From positions 1 to 10,397 of the forward strand of contig JADHVS010000161.1 in NCBI GenBank assembly GCA_016783865.1: a stretch of DNA of 10,397 nt, read 5' to 3'. Below are positions 1 through 6,243 of this stretch, piece after piece. A program made the translations under genes and the position numbers. Within the stretch, counting starts at the first letter, position 1. Each line of letters begins with the position of its first letter. The notes under the pieces are model-generated. The model was not told the DNA's origin. It ran no database searches and saw nothing but the letters and a program-made list of their open reading frames with translations. The stretch is from Bacteroidales bacterium (GTDB lineage Bacteria > Bacteroidota > Bacteroidia > Bacteroidales > SM23-62).

Positions 1-123
1 GCTCCGCCGAACTCACAGGTTTGTTTGGCTCCGCCGAACTCACAGGTTTGTTTGGCTCCGCCGAACTCACAGGTTTGTTTGGCTCCGCCGAACTCACAGG
101 TTTGTTTGGCTCCGCCGAACTCA
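1..123. repeat. 27-bp perfect tandem repeat, 4.5 copies, cut by the window edge
   Basis: The unit begins GCTCCGCCGAACTCACAGG and ends TTTGTTTG. Four identical copies lie at 1-27, 28-54, 55-81 and 82-108, and a 15-base partial copy at 109-123. The array may extend to the left of the window. Copies are identical, which suggests recent expansion or homogenisation. The unit is GC-rich in its first half, unlike the AT-rich leader that follows. There are no spacers between units, so this is a minisatellite and not a CRISPR array. Its role is unknown. The unit is nine codons long and has no stop in any plus-strand frame, but no start codon or gene is visible. Confidence 0.95.
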
Positions 124-134
124 GGAACTCGTTT

Positions 135-154
135 CCCCGCCGCTTGCGGCGAGG
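135..154. other. GC-rich hairpin next to the tandem repeat
   Basis: CGCCG at 138-142 pairs with CGGCG at 147-151 around a CTTG loop, and CC at 135-136 can pair with GG at 153-154 across one C/A mismatch. No T-run follows, so it is not a standard intrinsic terminator. It stands out from its AT-rich surroundings and resembles dispersed intergenic hairpin elements. The GAACTC word of the 27-bp repeat also recurs at 125-130, hinting that array and hairpin belong to one element. From 155 to about 245 I see nothing recognisable. Confidence 0.5.
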
Positions 155-252
155 AGCTTCAATGAATTGATTAAATTTATTCATGTTCGTTTCAAAATCT
201 TAGGGACCATCCATTTTTTAGATTATTCGTAGCTGAATTCGGAATAAAATTA

Positions 253-260
253 TAATTTTG
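253..260 (+). promoter_or_regulatory. Probable rpsA promoter, -7 box
   Basis: TAATTTTG fits the Bacteroidota -7 consensus TAnnTTTG exactly. It lies 57 bases before the rpsA start codon, giving an AT-rich leader of about 50 bases with no Shine-Dalgarno sequence. The matching -33 element (TTTG) is not clear; TTCG at 226-229 is the nearest candidate and its spacing is long. The call rests on the box alone. Confidence 0.5.
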
Positions 261-317
261 CACCTCGATTCTATCATAATATAATGTCTAACTTACTAAT
301 TATTAATTGTTTTAATT

Positions 318-2588
318 ATGACTGACAAAGAAAAGGATGCTGTTGTGGAAAAAACAGAAACGACACAAACAGATCCTAAAGACCAAAAATCAAATGAAAA
401 TGAGGCTGACGCGAAAAAAGACCAGCCAGTAAACGAAAAAGAGCAGATTGAAGAAGAAGCTGAAGCTGAAGCTGCTCCAGAGAAAAAGACCAAAACTACA
501 GAGGCCACAGCCAAAATGGAATCTGATGAGAAACCTGCCGAAGAAAATGAGGCTACAGAAAAACCTGCCGAAGAAAATGAGGCTACAGAAAAGCCTGCTG
601 CCAAAATAGAAACTATGGAGGAGCCGGTAGCTGAAGAAGCATCCCCAGAAGAACCTGTTGCAATGGAGAGCCCTGCAACAGAAGAAAAAGAGGAAAAAGC
701 TGATTCTGAATCTGCCGAAAAACCTTCCTCAAAAAAGAAATCTGAACCAGTTGAAGCTGATGCTGCGGCTGAACCGGGAGAATCATTTGATTGGGACAGC
801 TATGAATCTGATGACCTGGCCTATTCTGAGAAAGACCGGGCCGAATTTGAATCCAGGTATGATAATACCCTCTCCACCATAGCTGAGAAAGAAGTGGTTG
901 ATGGTACCGTCATCTCGATGAACAAGCGGGAAGTCGTAATCAATATTGGATACAAGTCAGAAGGTGTTGTCAGTTTAAACGAATTCAGATATAATCCTGA
1001 ATTACAGGTTGGAGAAACAGTCGAGGTTTATGTTGAGAGCCAGGAAGACCAAAAAGGACAACTGGTCCTTTCGCATAAAAAAGCCCGTGCCCTTAAATCA
1101 TGGGACAGGGTTAACAAGGCACTTGAAGATAACGAGATCATCAAGGGATACATTAAATGCCGTACCAAAGGTGGTATGATTGTGGATGTATTTGGAATTG
1201 AAGCGTTTCTCCCGGGTTCCCAGATCGATGTTAAACCCATCCGTGATTATGATGCTTATGTAAATAAAACCATGGCGTTTAAAGTGGTTAAGATCAACCA
1301 TGAATACAAGAACGTTGTGGTATCGCACAAAGCACTGATCGAAGCCGAGCTTGAGCAGCAGAAAAAAGAGATCATTGCCAAGCTTGAAAAAGGACAGGTA
1401 CTTGAAGGTACGGTTAAAAACATCACCAGCTATGGTGTATTTATTGACCTTGGTGGTGTGGATGGACTGATACACATTACAGATCTTTCATGGGGACGAG
1501 TTAATCACCCGGAAGAGATTGTACAGCTAGATCAGAAATTGAATGTGGTTATCCTTGATTTTGATGATGATAAAAAGCGGATTGCCCTGGGTCTGAAGCA
1601 ACTTACACCTCATCCATGGGAATCACTTGATGCAGAAATGAAGGTAGGAGACAAGGTGAAAGGTAAAGTGGTGGTTATGGCCGACTACGGGGCTTTTGTT
1701 GAGATAGCTACAGGGGTCGAGGGTTTGATCCACGTTTCTGAAATGTCATGGTCACAACACCTGAGAAGTGCTCAGGAATTCCTGAAAGTGGGTGATGAGA
1801 TTGAAGCCGTGATCCTGACACTGGATCGGGAGGAGCGTAAAATGTCGCTTGGTATGAAGCAATTGAGAACCGATCCCTGGGAAAAAATAGAAAAAAAATA
1901 TCAGGTAGGAACAAAACATAAAGCAAAAGTTCGTAACTTTACTAACTTCGGAGTGTTTGTAGAAATTGAAGAGGGAGTTGACGGATTGATCCATATATCT
2001 GATCTCTCCTGGACTAAGAAAATTAAACATCCGGCTGAGTTTACTTCGATTGGTGAAGATGTCGAAGTAGTTGTTTTAGAGATAGATATAGAAAACCGGA
2101 GGCTAAGTCTTGGTCACAAACAACTCGAGGAAAATCCATGGGACGTATTTGAAGGGATATTCACCCTGGATTCTATTCATGAGGGAACGATCACTGAAGT
2201 TGGAGATAAAGCTGCTATAGTAGCTTTGCAGTACGGAGTTGAAGGTTTTGTTACACCAAAGCACCTCATTAAGGAAGATGGAACAGCAGGCAAAACTGAT
2301 GAGAAGCTTGATTTCAAGGTGATCGAATTTAATAAGGCAGCTAAGAAAATTGTTCTTTCTCATACAAGGATTTTTGAAGACATAAAGCGCAATGATGTTC
2401 CATCCAAGCGCAGGACAGGAGAGGGAGATGCAGATACCAAGAGACCGCCCAGGAAGATCAAGAGTAATCTTGAGAAAACAACACTCGGAGACATTTCCAA
2501 CCTCGCGGCTTTAAAGACTGAGATGGAACAAACTGAAAAGAGAAGCAAGGAGAAGGAATCCGGGAAAGAAGACACCAAGAAGAAGTAA
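318..2588 (+). CDS. rpsA: 30S ribosomal protein S1
   Basis: S1 binds mRNA on the small ribosomal subunit and helps load it for initiation. The 756-residue product has a low-complexity acidic, Lys/Ala/Pro-containing N-terminus (about residues 1-154), a linker beginning FDWDSYESDD, and six S1 (OB-fold) domains at about 189-255, 270-340, 357-428, 442-514, 528-602 and 618-684. The signatures are clear, for example SYGVFIDLGGVDGLIHITDLSW in domain 3 and repeats ending LGLKQL, LGMKQL and LGHKQL. A lysine-rich tail follows. E. coli S1 is 557 residues; most of the excess here is the N-terminal extension. The ATG at 318 follows a suitable leader and promoter box. It heads a likely operon with the STAS gene 21 bases downstream. 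The extension is longer than I expect even for Bacteroidota, but the six-domain body makes the identity secure. Confidence 0.97.
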   Translation: MTDKEKDAVVEKTETTQTDPKDQKSNENEADAKKDQPVNEKEQIEEEAEAEAAPEKKTKTTEATAKMESDEKPAEENEATEKPAEENEATEKPAAKIETMEEPVAEEASPEEPVAMESPATEEKEEKADSESAEKPSSKKKSEPVEADAAAEPGESFDWDSYESDDLAYSEKDRAEFESRYDNTLSTIAEKEVVDGTVISMNKREVVINIGYKSEGVVSLNEFRYNPELQVGETVEVYVESQEDQKGQLVLSHKKARALKSWDRVNKALEDNEIIKGYIKCRTKGGMIVDVFGIEAFLPGSQIDVKPIRDYDAYVNKTMAFKVVKINHEYKNVVVSHKALIEAELEQQKKEIIAKLEKGQVLEGTVKNITSYGVFIDLGGVDGLIHITDLSWGRVNHPEEIVQLDQKLNVVILDFDDDKKRIALGLKQLTPHPWESLDAEMKVGDKVKGKVVVMADYGAFVEIATGVEGLIHVSEMSWSQHLRSAQEFLKVGDEIEAVILTLDREERKMSLGMKQLRTDPWEKIEKKYQVGTKHKAKVRNFTNFGVFVEIEEGVDGLIHISDLSWTKKIKHPAEFTSIGEDVEVVVLEIDIENRRLSLGHKQLEENPWDVFEGIFTLDSIHEGTITEVGDKAAIVALQYGVEGFVTPKHLIKEDGTAGKTDEKLDFKVIEFNKAAKKIVLSHTRIFEDIKRNDVPSKRRTGEGDADTKRPPRKIKSNLEKTTLGDISNLAALKTEMEQTEKRSKEKESGKEDTKKK
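528..587 (+). repeat. 30-bp tandem duplication inside rpsA
   Basis: Two nearly identical 30-bp units (528-557 and 558-587, differing only in the first codon, GAG versus GAA) encode EKPAEENEAT twice, and a third partial unit encodes EKPA. The repeat lies in the disordered acidic N-terminal extension of S1. Its length is a multiple of three, so copy-number change would keep the frame. Confidence 0.9.
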
Positions 2589-2609
2589 CGTATATTAAAA
2601 TATATTAAT

Positions 2610-2957
2610 ATGGAATTCAAGATTGAAAAACTTGAAAACTACACACTGATTCAGGTGAATGAAGAAAAGCTGGATACGCATATCGCACCTACCCTAAAAT
2701 CAGAGTTAGTTCTGGTCTCAGGGAATGGCGAAAAAAACATTCTGCTGGACCTCGGGAATGTACGGTATTGTGACTCTTCCGGATTGAGTGCAATATTGGT
2801 GGCCAACAGGCTTTGTAAGAATGCCAACGGGACTTTCGTGCTAACAGGTTTGAATGAGGCTGTTGAAAGGTTGATTACTATTTCGCAGCTTGATACAGTG
2901 TTAAATATTTCCAATACTGTTGAAGAAGGGGTAGAGCTGATCAAATCTGCTGAATAG
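2610..2957 (+). CDS. STAS-domain protein, anti-sigma factor antagonist type
   Basis: This 115-residue protein is a single STAS domain of the SpoIIAA/RsbV kind. In that family the unphosphorylated form binds an anti-sigma kinase or a similar partner, and phosphorylation of a serine releases it. The central YCDSSGLSAIL segment (about residues 53-63) carries the DSSG signature; by analogy the first serine, Ser56, is the likely phosphorylation site. The preceding strand NILLDLGNVRY and the terminal helix are also typical. There is no membrane segment or fused domain. The gene lies 21 bases after rpsA and 9 bases before rnz, so all three are probably co-transcribed. No kinase, SpoIIE-type phosphatase or sigma factor is encoded in the window, so its partner is unknown. 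Family call secure; pathway not. Confidence 0.9.
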   Translation: MEFKIEKLENYTLIQVNEEKLDTHIAPTLKSELVLVSGNGEKNILLDLGNVRYCDSSGLSAILVANRLCKNANGTFVLTGLNEAVERLITISQLDTVLNISNTVEEGVELIKSAE

Positions 2958-2966
2958 GATTTAGCA

Positions 2967-3899
2967 GTGTCTTCCTTTCAGTTAACAATATTGGGGAGCA
3001 GCTCTGCGCTGCCCACTTCAGAAAGATTTCCAACCGCTCATTTGCTCAATGCAAATGAGCGGTTTTTTTTGATCGATTGCGGGGAAGGAACCCAGATGCA
3101 ACTGAGGAAATTCAGGATTAAGCTGGGCAAAATAAACCATATATTTATCAGCCATCTTCATGGAGATCATATCCTCGGGCTTTTCGGACTAATCTCATCC
3201 TTCAGCTTGTTGGGCAGAACCAGTAACCTGCATATTTACGGAACCGACATGCTGGAAGAGCTGATTCTTGATCACCTGAAATATTTCCAGGGAGAACTAT
3301 CCTATCATATTGCTTTTCATAAGATCCAGACCCGTCGTTCTGCACTGATATATCAGGACAGTAAAACTGAAGTCCATACCATTCCGCTAAAACACCGTGT
3401 CCCGACATGCGGATTTCTAATTAAGGAGAAATCCGGTACAAGGAATATCAAAAAGGAAATGATAGAGGAGCATAACATATCGATACGTGATATCGTGAGC
3501 ATAAAGGAAGGATCAGACTATACTACCCCGGATGGCCGGGTCATACCTAACGAAGAATTAACTCTCCCTGCCTTCCGCCCCAGGTCCTATGCCTATTGTT
3601 CTGATACGGCATACCATGAGCAGATCATTGATCATGTTAAGAATGTTGACCTGATGTATCATGAAACGACCTTTCTGCATGAAGACCTGAAACTGGCCGT
3701 GGAGACCACCCATTCAACCAGCCGTCAGGCTGCGGAACTAGCCGGGAAGGCCGGGGTAGGGAAATTATTGATAGGACATTTCTCCTCACGGTATAAGCAC
3801 CTGGAAATTTTCGAACAGGAAGCGAGGGCTGTGTTTCCAGAGAGTTATGCCGTAAATGATGGGGATGTTTTTGTTGTGGAACAACAACGTGAATCGTGA
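2967..3899 (+). CDS. rnz: Ribonuclease Z (tRNA 3'-processing endonuclease)
   Basis: Ribonuclease Z cuts the 3' trailer from tRNA precursors in the cytoplasm. The 310-residue product is a metallo-beta-lactamase fold: N-terminal LTILGSSSALPT, then IDCGEGTQMQLR (36-47), the zinc motif HLHGDH (His63, His65, Asp67, His68), His143 in LKHRVPTCGF, Asp213 in CSDT, the ETTHSTSRQAAELA segment (246-259) and His271 in GHFSSRY. Length matches the short bacterial form. The start is GTG at 2967: no in-frame ATG lies between the STAS stop and this codon, and the family's N-terminal strand begins right here. The gene is 9 bases after the STAS gene. Two oddities: a terminator-like hairpin covers codons 23-35, and the last codons and stop lie in an intergenic repeat, so the end (EQQRES) may not be ancestral. 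Confidence 0.96.
   Translation: MSSFQLTILGSSSALPTSERFPTAHLLNANERFFLIDCGEGTQMQLRKFRIKLGKINHIFISHLHGDHILGLFGLISSFSLLGRTSNLHIYGTDMLEELILDHLKYFQGELSYHIAFHKIQTRRSALIYQDSKTEVHTIPLKHRVPTCGFLIKEKSGTRNIKKEMIEEHNISIRDIVSIKEGSDYTTPDGRVIPNEELTLPAFRPRSYAYCSDTAYHEQIIDHVKNVDLMYHETTFLHEDLKLAVETTHSTSRQAAELAGKAGVGKLLIGHFSSRYKHLEIFEQEARAVFPESYAVNDGDVFVVEQQRES
3032..3070 (+). terminator. Terminator-like hairpin inside the rnz coding sequence
   Basis: AACCGCTCATTTGC (3032-3045) and GCAAATGAGCGGTT (3051-3064) form a perfect 14-bp stem around a 5-base TCAAT loop. An uninterrupted run of eight T occupies 3063-3070, its first two bases closing the stem. This is the geometry of an intrinsic terminator on the plus strand, about 65-104 bases into rnz. 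It encodes TAHLLNANERFFL, ordinary family sequence, so it could be a coincidence of codon choice. If real, it would stop transcription when ribosomes fail to follow RNA polymerase from the GTG start. The structure is seen; activity is inferred. Confidence 0.45.
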
Positions 3900-4047
3900 A
3901 TCGTGAATCGTGTGATTGAGATTTGGGGAATGGGTGTGTAAGAAGAGTAGAATATTGAGTTAAATATTTTATTTCCTGTCGCATACACACTCATCACTCA
4001 CACTCATACTCACACAATCGATTCACGATTCACTACTCACGATTCAC
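3889..4047. repeat. Intergenic inverted-repeat element built from heptamers
   Basis: The left arm has three head-to-tail copies of GTGAATC (3889-3895, 3896-3902, 3903-3909). The right arm has three copies of the complement GATTCAC (4020-4026, 4027-4033, 4041-4047). A 15-base perfect match joins the arms: GTGAATCGTGAATCG at 3889-3903 with its complement at 4019-4033. Inside, ATGGGTGTG (3930-3938) can pair with either of two CACACTCAT copies (3986-3994, 3999-4007) using one G-U pair, so most of the element could fold into a long imperfect hairpin. The right half is rich in CTCA/CACA words. The rnz stop codon (3897-3899) lies in the left arm. No ORF or mobile-element gene is present; a dispersed non-coding repeat is most likely. 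Confidence 0.8.
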
Positions 4048-4057
4048 TACTTAATGC

Positions 4058-4065
4058 TATCTTTG
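4058..4065 (+). promoter_or_regulatory. Probable guaA promoter, -7 box
   Basis: TATCTTTG matches the Bacteroidota TAnnTTTG box exactly and sits 14 bases before the guaA ATG, predicting a very short leader ending in a T-rich stretch. The expected -33 region falls inside the GATTCAC repeat and has no clear TTTG. There is no room for a guanine or other purine riboswitch between this box and the gene. Confidence 0.5.
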
Positions 4066-4079
4066 AGAAATTTTTTTCA

Positions 4080-5609
4080 ATGAATGAAATCATAATTATA
4101 CTGGATTTCGGATCGCAGTATACCCAGCTGATCGCCCGTAAAATCAGGGAATTAAATGTGTATTGTGAGATTCAGCATTATGATCAGATCCTGGCTCCGG
4201 ATAAGAAAATTAAAGGAATAGTTATGTCGGGCAGTCCCTTTTCAGTGCGTGATGATAACGCCCCAAAGCCGGATCTGACGAAAATTCTGGGAGAAATCCC
4301 TGTGCTGGGCATCTGTTATGGCGCACAATTGATCGCCCAATTAAATGGTGGTGAAGTGATGCCTTCGAAATCCAGGGAATACGGACGGGCCAATTTGCAT
4401 TCAATTGATACTTCAAATAAACTTTTTCAGAATGTGGAACCGGGGACACAGGTATGGATGTCGCACGGTGATACCATCATAAATTTGCCCGACGGATACG
4501 ACATCATAGCCAGCACAAAGGATATTGATGTTGGAGCATTCAGGGCATTAGATACAGAGACTTACGGATTGCAGTTTCATCCTGAAGTATACCACTCAAC
4601 CCATGGAAAACAAATATTACAGAATTTCCTGGTTGATATCTGTGGATGCAGCCAGTCATGGACCCCGGATTCGTTCATTGAAACAGCCATCCTTGATATA
4701 AAGGCCCAGGTGGGCGATGAAAACATTGTTCTTGGTTTATCCGGGGGTGTCGATTCATCCGTTACTGCGATGCTTTTGCATAAAGCAGTTGGACAGCAAT
4801 TAACCAGCATTTTTGTGGATAATGGGCTGCTCAGGAAAAATGAATTTACCGACGTATTGGCCAAATACCAGGAACTGGGACTACGGGTTCTTGGCATTGA
4901 CGCGGGTAAGAGGTTTTTAGCTGCTTTGAAGGGAATATCTGATCCCGAGAAAAAAAGAAAAACAATCGGACGGGTGTTTATTGAGGTTTTTGAAGAGGAA
5001 TCGAAAAAAATACCCGGGGTCGGATGGCTGGCGCAGGGGACCATTTACCCCGATGTCATTGAATCGGTTTCTGTTAAGGGTCCATCTGCAAAGATAAAAT
5101 CGCATCACAATGTAGGCGGATTACCGGAAAAAATGAACCTGAAGGTTTTGGAGCCGATGAAATTGTTGTTCAAAGACGAAGTGCGACGAGTGGGTAAAAG
5201 CATTGGTCTCGACGACCAGATCATGAGAAGGCATCCTTTCCCGGGACCCGGACTTGCAGTTCGGATTTTAGGTGACATTACAGAAGAGAAAGTAGCGGTT
5301 CTCCAGGAGGCCGACAATATTTTTATCAATGGATTGGAAGAAAACGGATTATATGACCAGGTATGGCAGGCAGGTGTCGTTCTGCTCCCCGTCCAATCAG
5401 TCGGTGTCATGGGAGATGAACGGACCTATGAACATGTGGTTGCATTAAGGGCAGTGACCTCTACCGATGGTATGACAGCCGATTGGGCACATCTTCCGTA
5501 TGATTTTTTAAGCATGGTTTCAAACCGGATCATTAATAACGTTAAAGGAATCAACAGGGTGGTTTATGATGTGAGTTCAAAGCCTCCTGCAACTATCGAA
5601 TGGGAATAA
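4080..5609 (+). CDS. guaA: GMP synthase (glutamine-hydrolysing)
   Basis: GuaA converts XMP to GMP with ATP and glutamine, the last step of guanine nucleotide synthesis, in the cytoplasm. The 509-residue product has both parts of the enzyme. The N-terminal class I glutamine amidotransferase shows [17 protein letters not shown], the nucleophile Cys79 in GICYGAQ, and His167/Glu169 in LQFHPEV. The ATP-pyrophosphatase domain has the P-loop LSGGVDSSV (220-228), then the dimerisation domain with [16 protein letters not shown] and the canonical ending KPPATIEWE. It is close in length to E. coli GuaA (525). The ATG at 4080 is right at the conserved N-terminal strand. The gene appears monocistronic: repeat-containing spacers isolate it on both sides. 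No missing residues were seen. Confidence 0.98.
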   Translation: MNEIIIILDFGSQYTQLIARKIRELNVYCEIQHYDQILAPDKKIKGIVMSGSPFSVRDDNAPKPDLTKILGEIPVLGICYGAQLIAQLNGGEVMPSKSREYGRANLHSIDTSNKLFQNVEPGTQVWMSHGDTIINLPDGYDIIASTKDIDVGAFRALDTETYGLQFHPEVYHSTHGKQILQNFLVDICGCSQSWTPDSFIETAILDIKAQVGDENIVLGLSGGVDSSVTAMLLHKAVGQQLTSIFVDNGLLRKNEFTDVLAKYQELGLRVLGIDAGKRFLAALKGISDPEKKRKTIGRVFIEVFEEESKKIPGVGWLAQGTIYPDVIESVSVKGPSAKIKSHHNVGGLPEKMNLKVLEPMKLLFKDEVRRVGKSIGLDDQIMRRHPFPGPGLAVRILGDITEEKVAVLQEADNIFINGLEENGLYDQVWQAGVVLLPVQSVGVMGDERTYEHVVALRAVTSTDGMTADWAHLPYDFLSMVSNRIINNVKGINRVVYDVSSKPPATIEWE

Positions 5610-5610
5610 T

Positions 5611-5648
5611 GGTTTATCGGTTTATCAGCAACCGGGCAACCGGGCAAC
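5611..5648. repeat. Short tandem repeats just after guaA
   Basis: Two adjacent 8-bp repeats follow the guaA stop by one base: GGTTTATC twice (5611-5618, 5619-5626), then GCAACCGG twice plus a partial GCAAC (5628-5635, 5636-5643, 5644-5648). The pattern parallels the heptamer repeats after rnz. No convincing hairpin and T-run accompanies them, so I do not call a terminator. Confidence 0.75.
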
Positions 5649-5663
5649 TTTAATAAATTACAT

Positions 5664-5671
5664 TACCTTTA
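5664..5671 (+). promoter_or_regulatory. Weak candidate promoter box for the SiaC-family gene
   Basis: TACCTTTA differs from TAnnTTTG only in the last base and lies 59 bases before the ATG at 5731. TTTA at 5649-5652 is too close to serve as a -33 element. The gene needs its own promoter if guaA is terminated upstream, but this site is only the best match in the spacer. Confidence 0.2.
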
Positions 5672-5730
5672 TACTAATACTGAATCACATAGATCAGTCA
5701 ATTCGAATAAACTGAAAAACTTTTTTTCCT

Positions 5731-6129
5731 ATGAATTCCCTGAACATGCAACCTACTCCTTATACCCCGGGAGTTAAACTGGATGCCGATAATGGGTTTT
5801 TTGAATTTGAAGGCATTTCACTTCCTGAGAATGTTTTGGAATTTTATACACCCATCATCTCCTGGCTGAAAGATTATTCAGCATGGCTTGACGATCAGAA
5901 GGATGCTGATCAGATGGAATTGAAATGTGTCTTCAAACTCGAGTATTATAATTCAGGTTCGGTCCGGTTTTTGATCTCTGTTCTGCAGAATGTGAAAATT
6001 ATGAATGATAAAGTAAACAAAGTCACCGTGGAATGGTTTTATGAAAAAGATGATATTCATATTTTCGAAAACGGGAAGGAATTGGAGGAATTAATTAAAT
6101 TGAAATTTATATTTATTGAAACTCAATAA
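5731..6129 (+). CDS. SiaC-family regulatory phosphoprotein (DUF1987)
   Basis: The 132-residue product matches the SiaC/DUF1987 family. The N-terminus MNSLNMQPTPYTPGVKLD fits the family start pattern with its TP and F/L-D positions, followed by ISLPENVLEFYTPIISWLKDY (about 29-49), FKLEYYNSGSVRFLISVL (68-85) and VTVEWFYEKDD (98-108). In Pseudomonas aeruginosa, SiaC is phosphorylated on a threonine by the SiaB kinase, dephosphorylated by SiaA, and when unphosphorylated activates the diguanylate cyclase SiaD. The equivalent position here appears to be Ser75 in the NSGS segment, an inference from pattern rather than alignment. None of the Sia partners is in the window, so the target is unknown. 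The ATG at 5731 is preferred over the one at 5746 because the residues between fit the family. It is apparently a single-gene unit. Confidence 0.85.
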   Translation: MNSLNMQPTPYTPGVKLDADNGFFEFEGISLPENVLEFYTPIISWLKDYSAWLDDQKDADQMELKCVFKLEYYNSGSVRFLISVLQNVKIMNDKVNKVTVEWFYEKDDIHIFENGKELEELIKLKFIFIETQ

Positions 6130-6204
6130 TTAATAGTTCTGTTAAATTCAGGTTAAAGGATTACCAATAAGATAATTTAATCCGGATGTCATCGTCTTTT
6201 TTGG

Positions 6205-6212
6205 TATTTTTG
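6205..6212 (+). promoter_or_regulatory. Candidate promoter box for the S41-pnuC-kinase-methyltransferase operon
   Basis: TATTTTTG fits TAnnTTTG and ends 31 bases before the ATG at 6244, a plausible leader length. It lies in a T-rich stretch, which raises the chance of a random match, and no clear -33 TTTG sits at the expected distance. Confidence 0.4.
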
Positions 6213-6243
6213 GAAGTAGAAATGAACAATTAATCAGAAAGTT

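Noticed and set aside
1..123. CRISPR array
   Set aside because: Units are directly adjacent with no unique spacers, and no cas gene is present.
2..232. Open plus-strand frame entering from the window edge through the 27-bp repeats
   Set aside because: No start codon is visible, the other two plus frames are equally open through the repeat, and the segment after the repeat has no recognisable protein signature.
296..604. 102-codon minus-strand frame opposite the start of rpsA, rich in Ser, Phe and Ala
   Set aside because: Its composition is the mirror of the Glu/Lys/Ala-rich rpsA extension, and its repeats follow from the rpsA duplication.
3900..4079. Purine or guanine riboswitch upstream of guaA
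   Set aside because: The spacer is filled by the heptamer repeat element and the predicted leader is only about 8 bases, leaving no room for an aptamer.
4577..5044. 155-codon open frame on the minus strand opposite guaA
   Set aside because: It lies wholly within guaA, has no recognisable motif, and guaA is intact with all catalytic motifs. It is a shadow frame.
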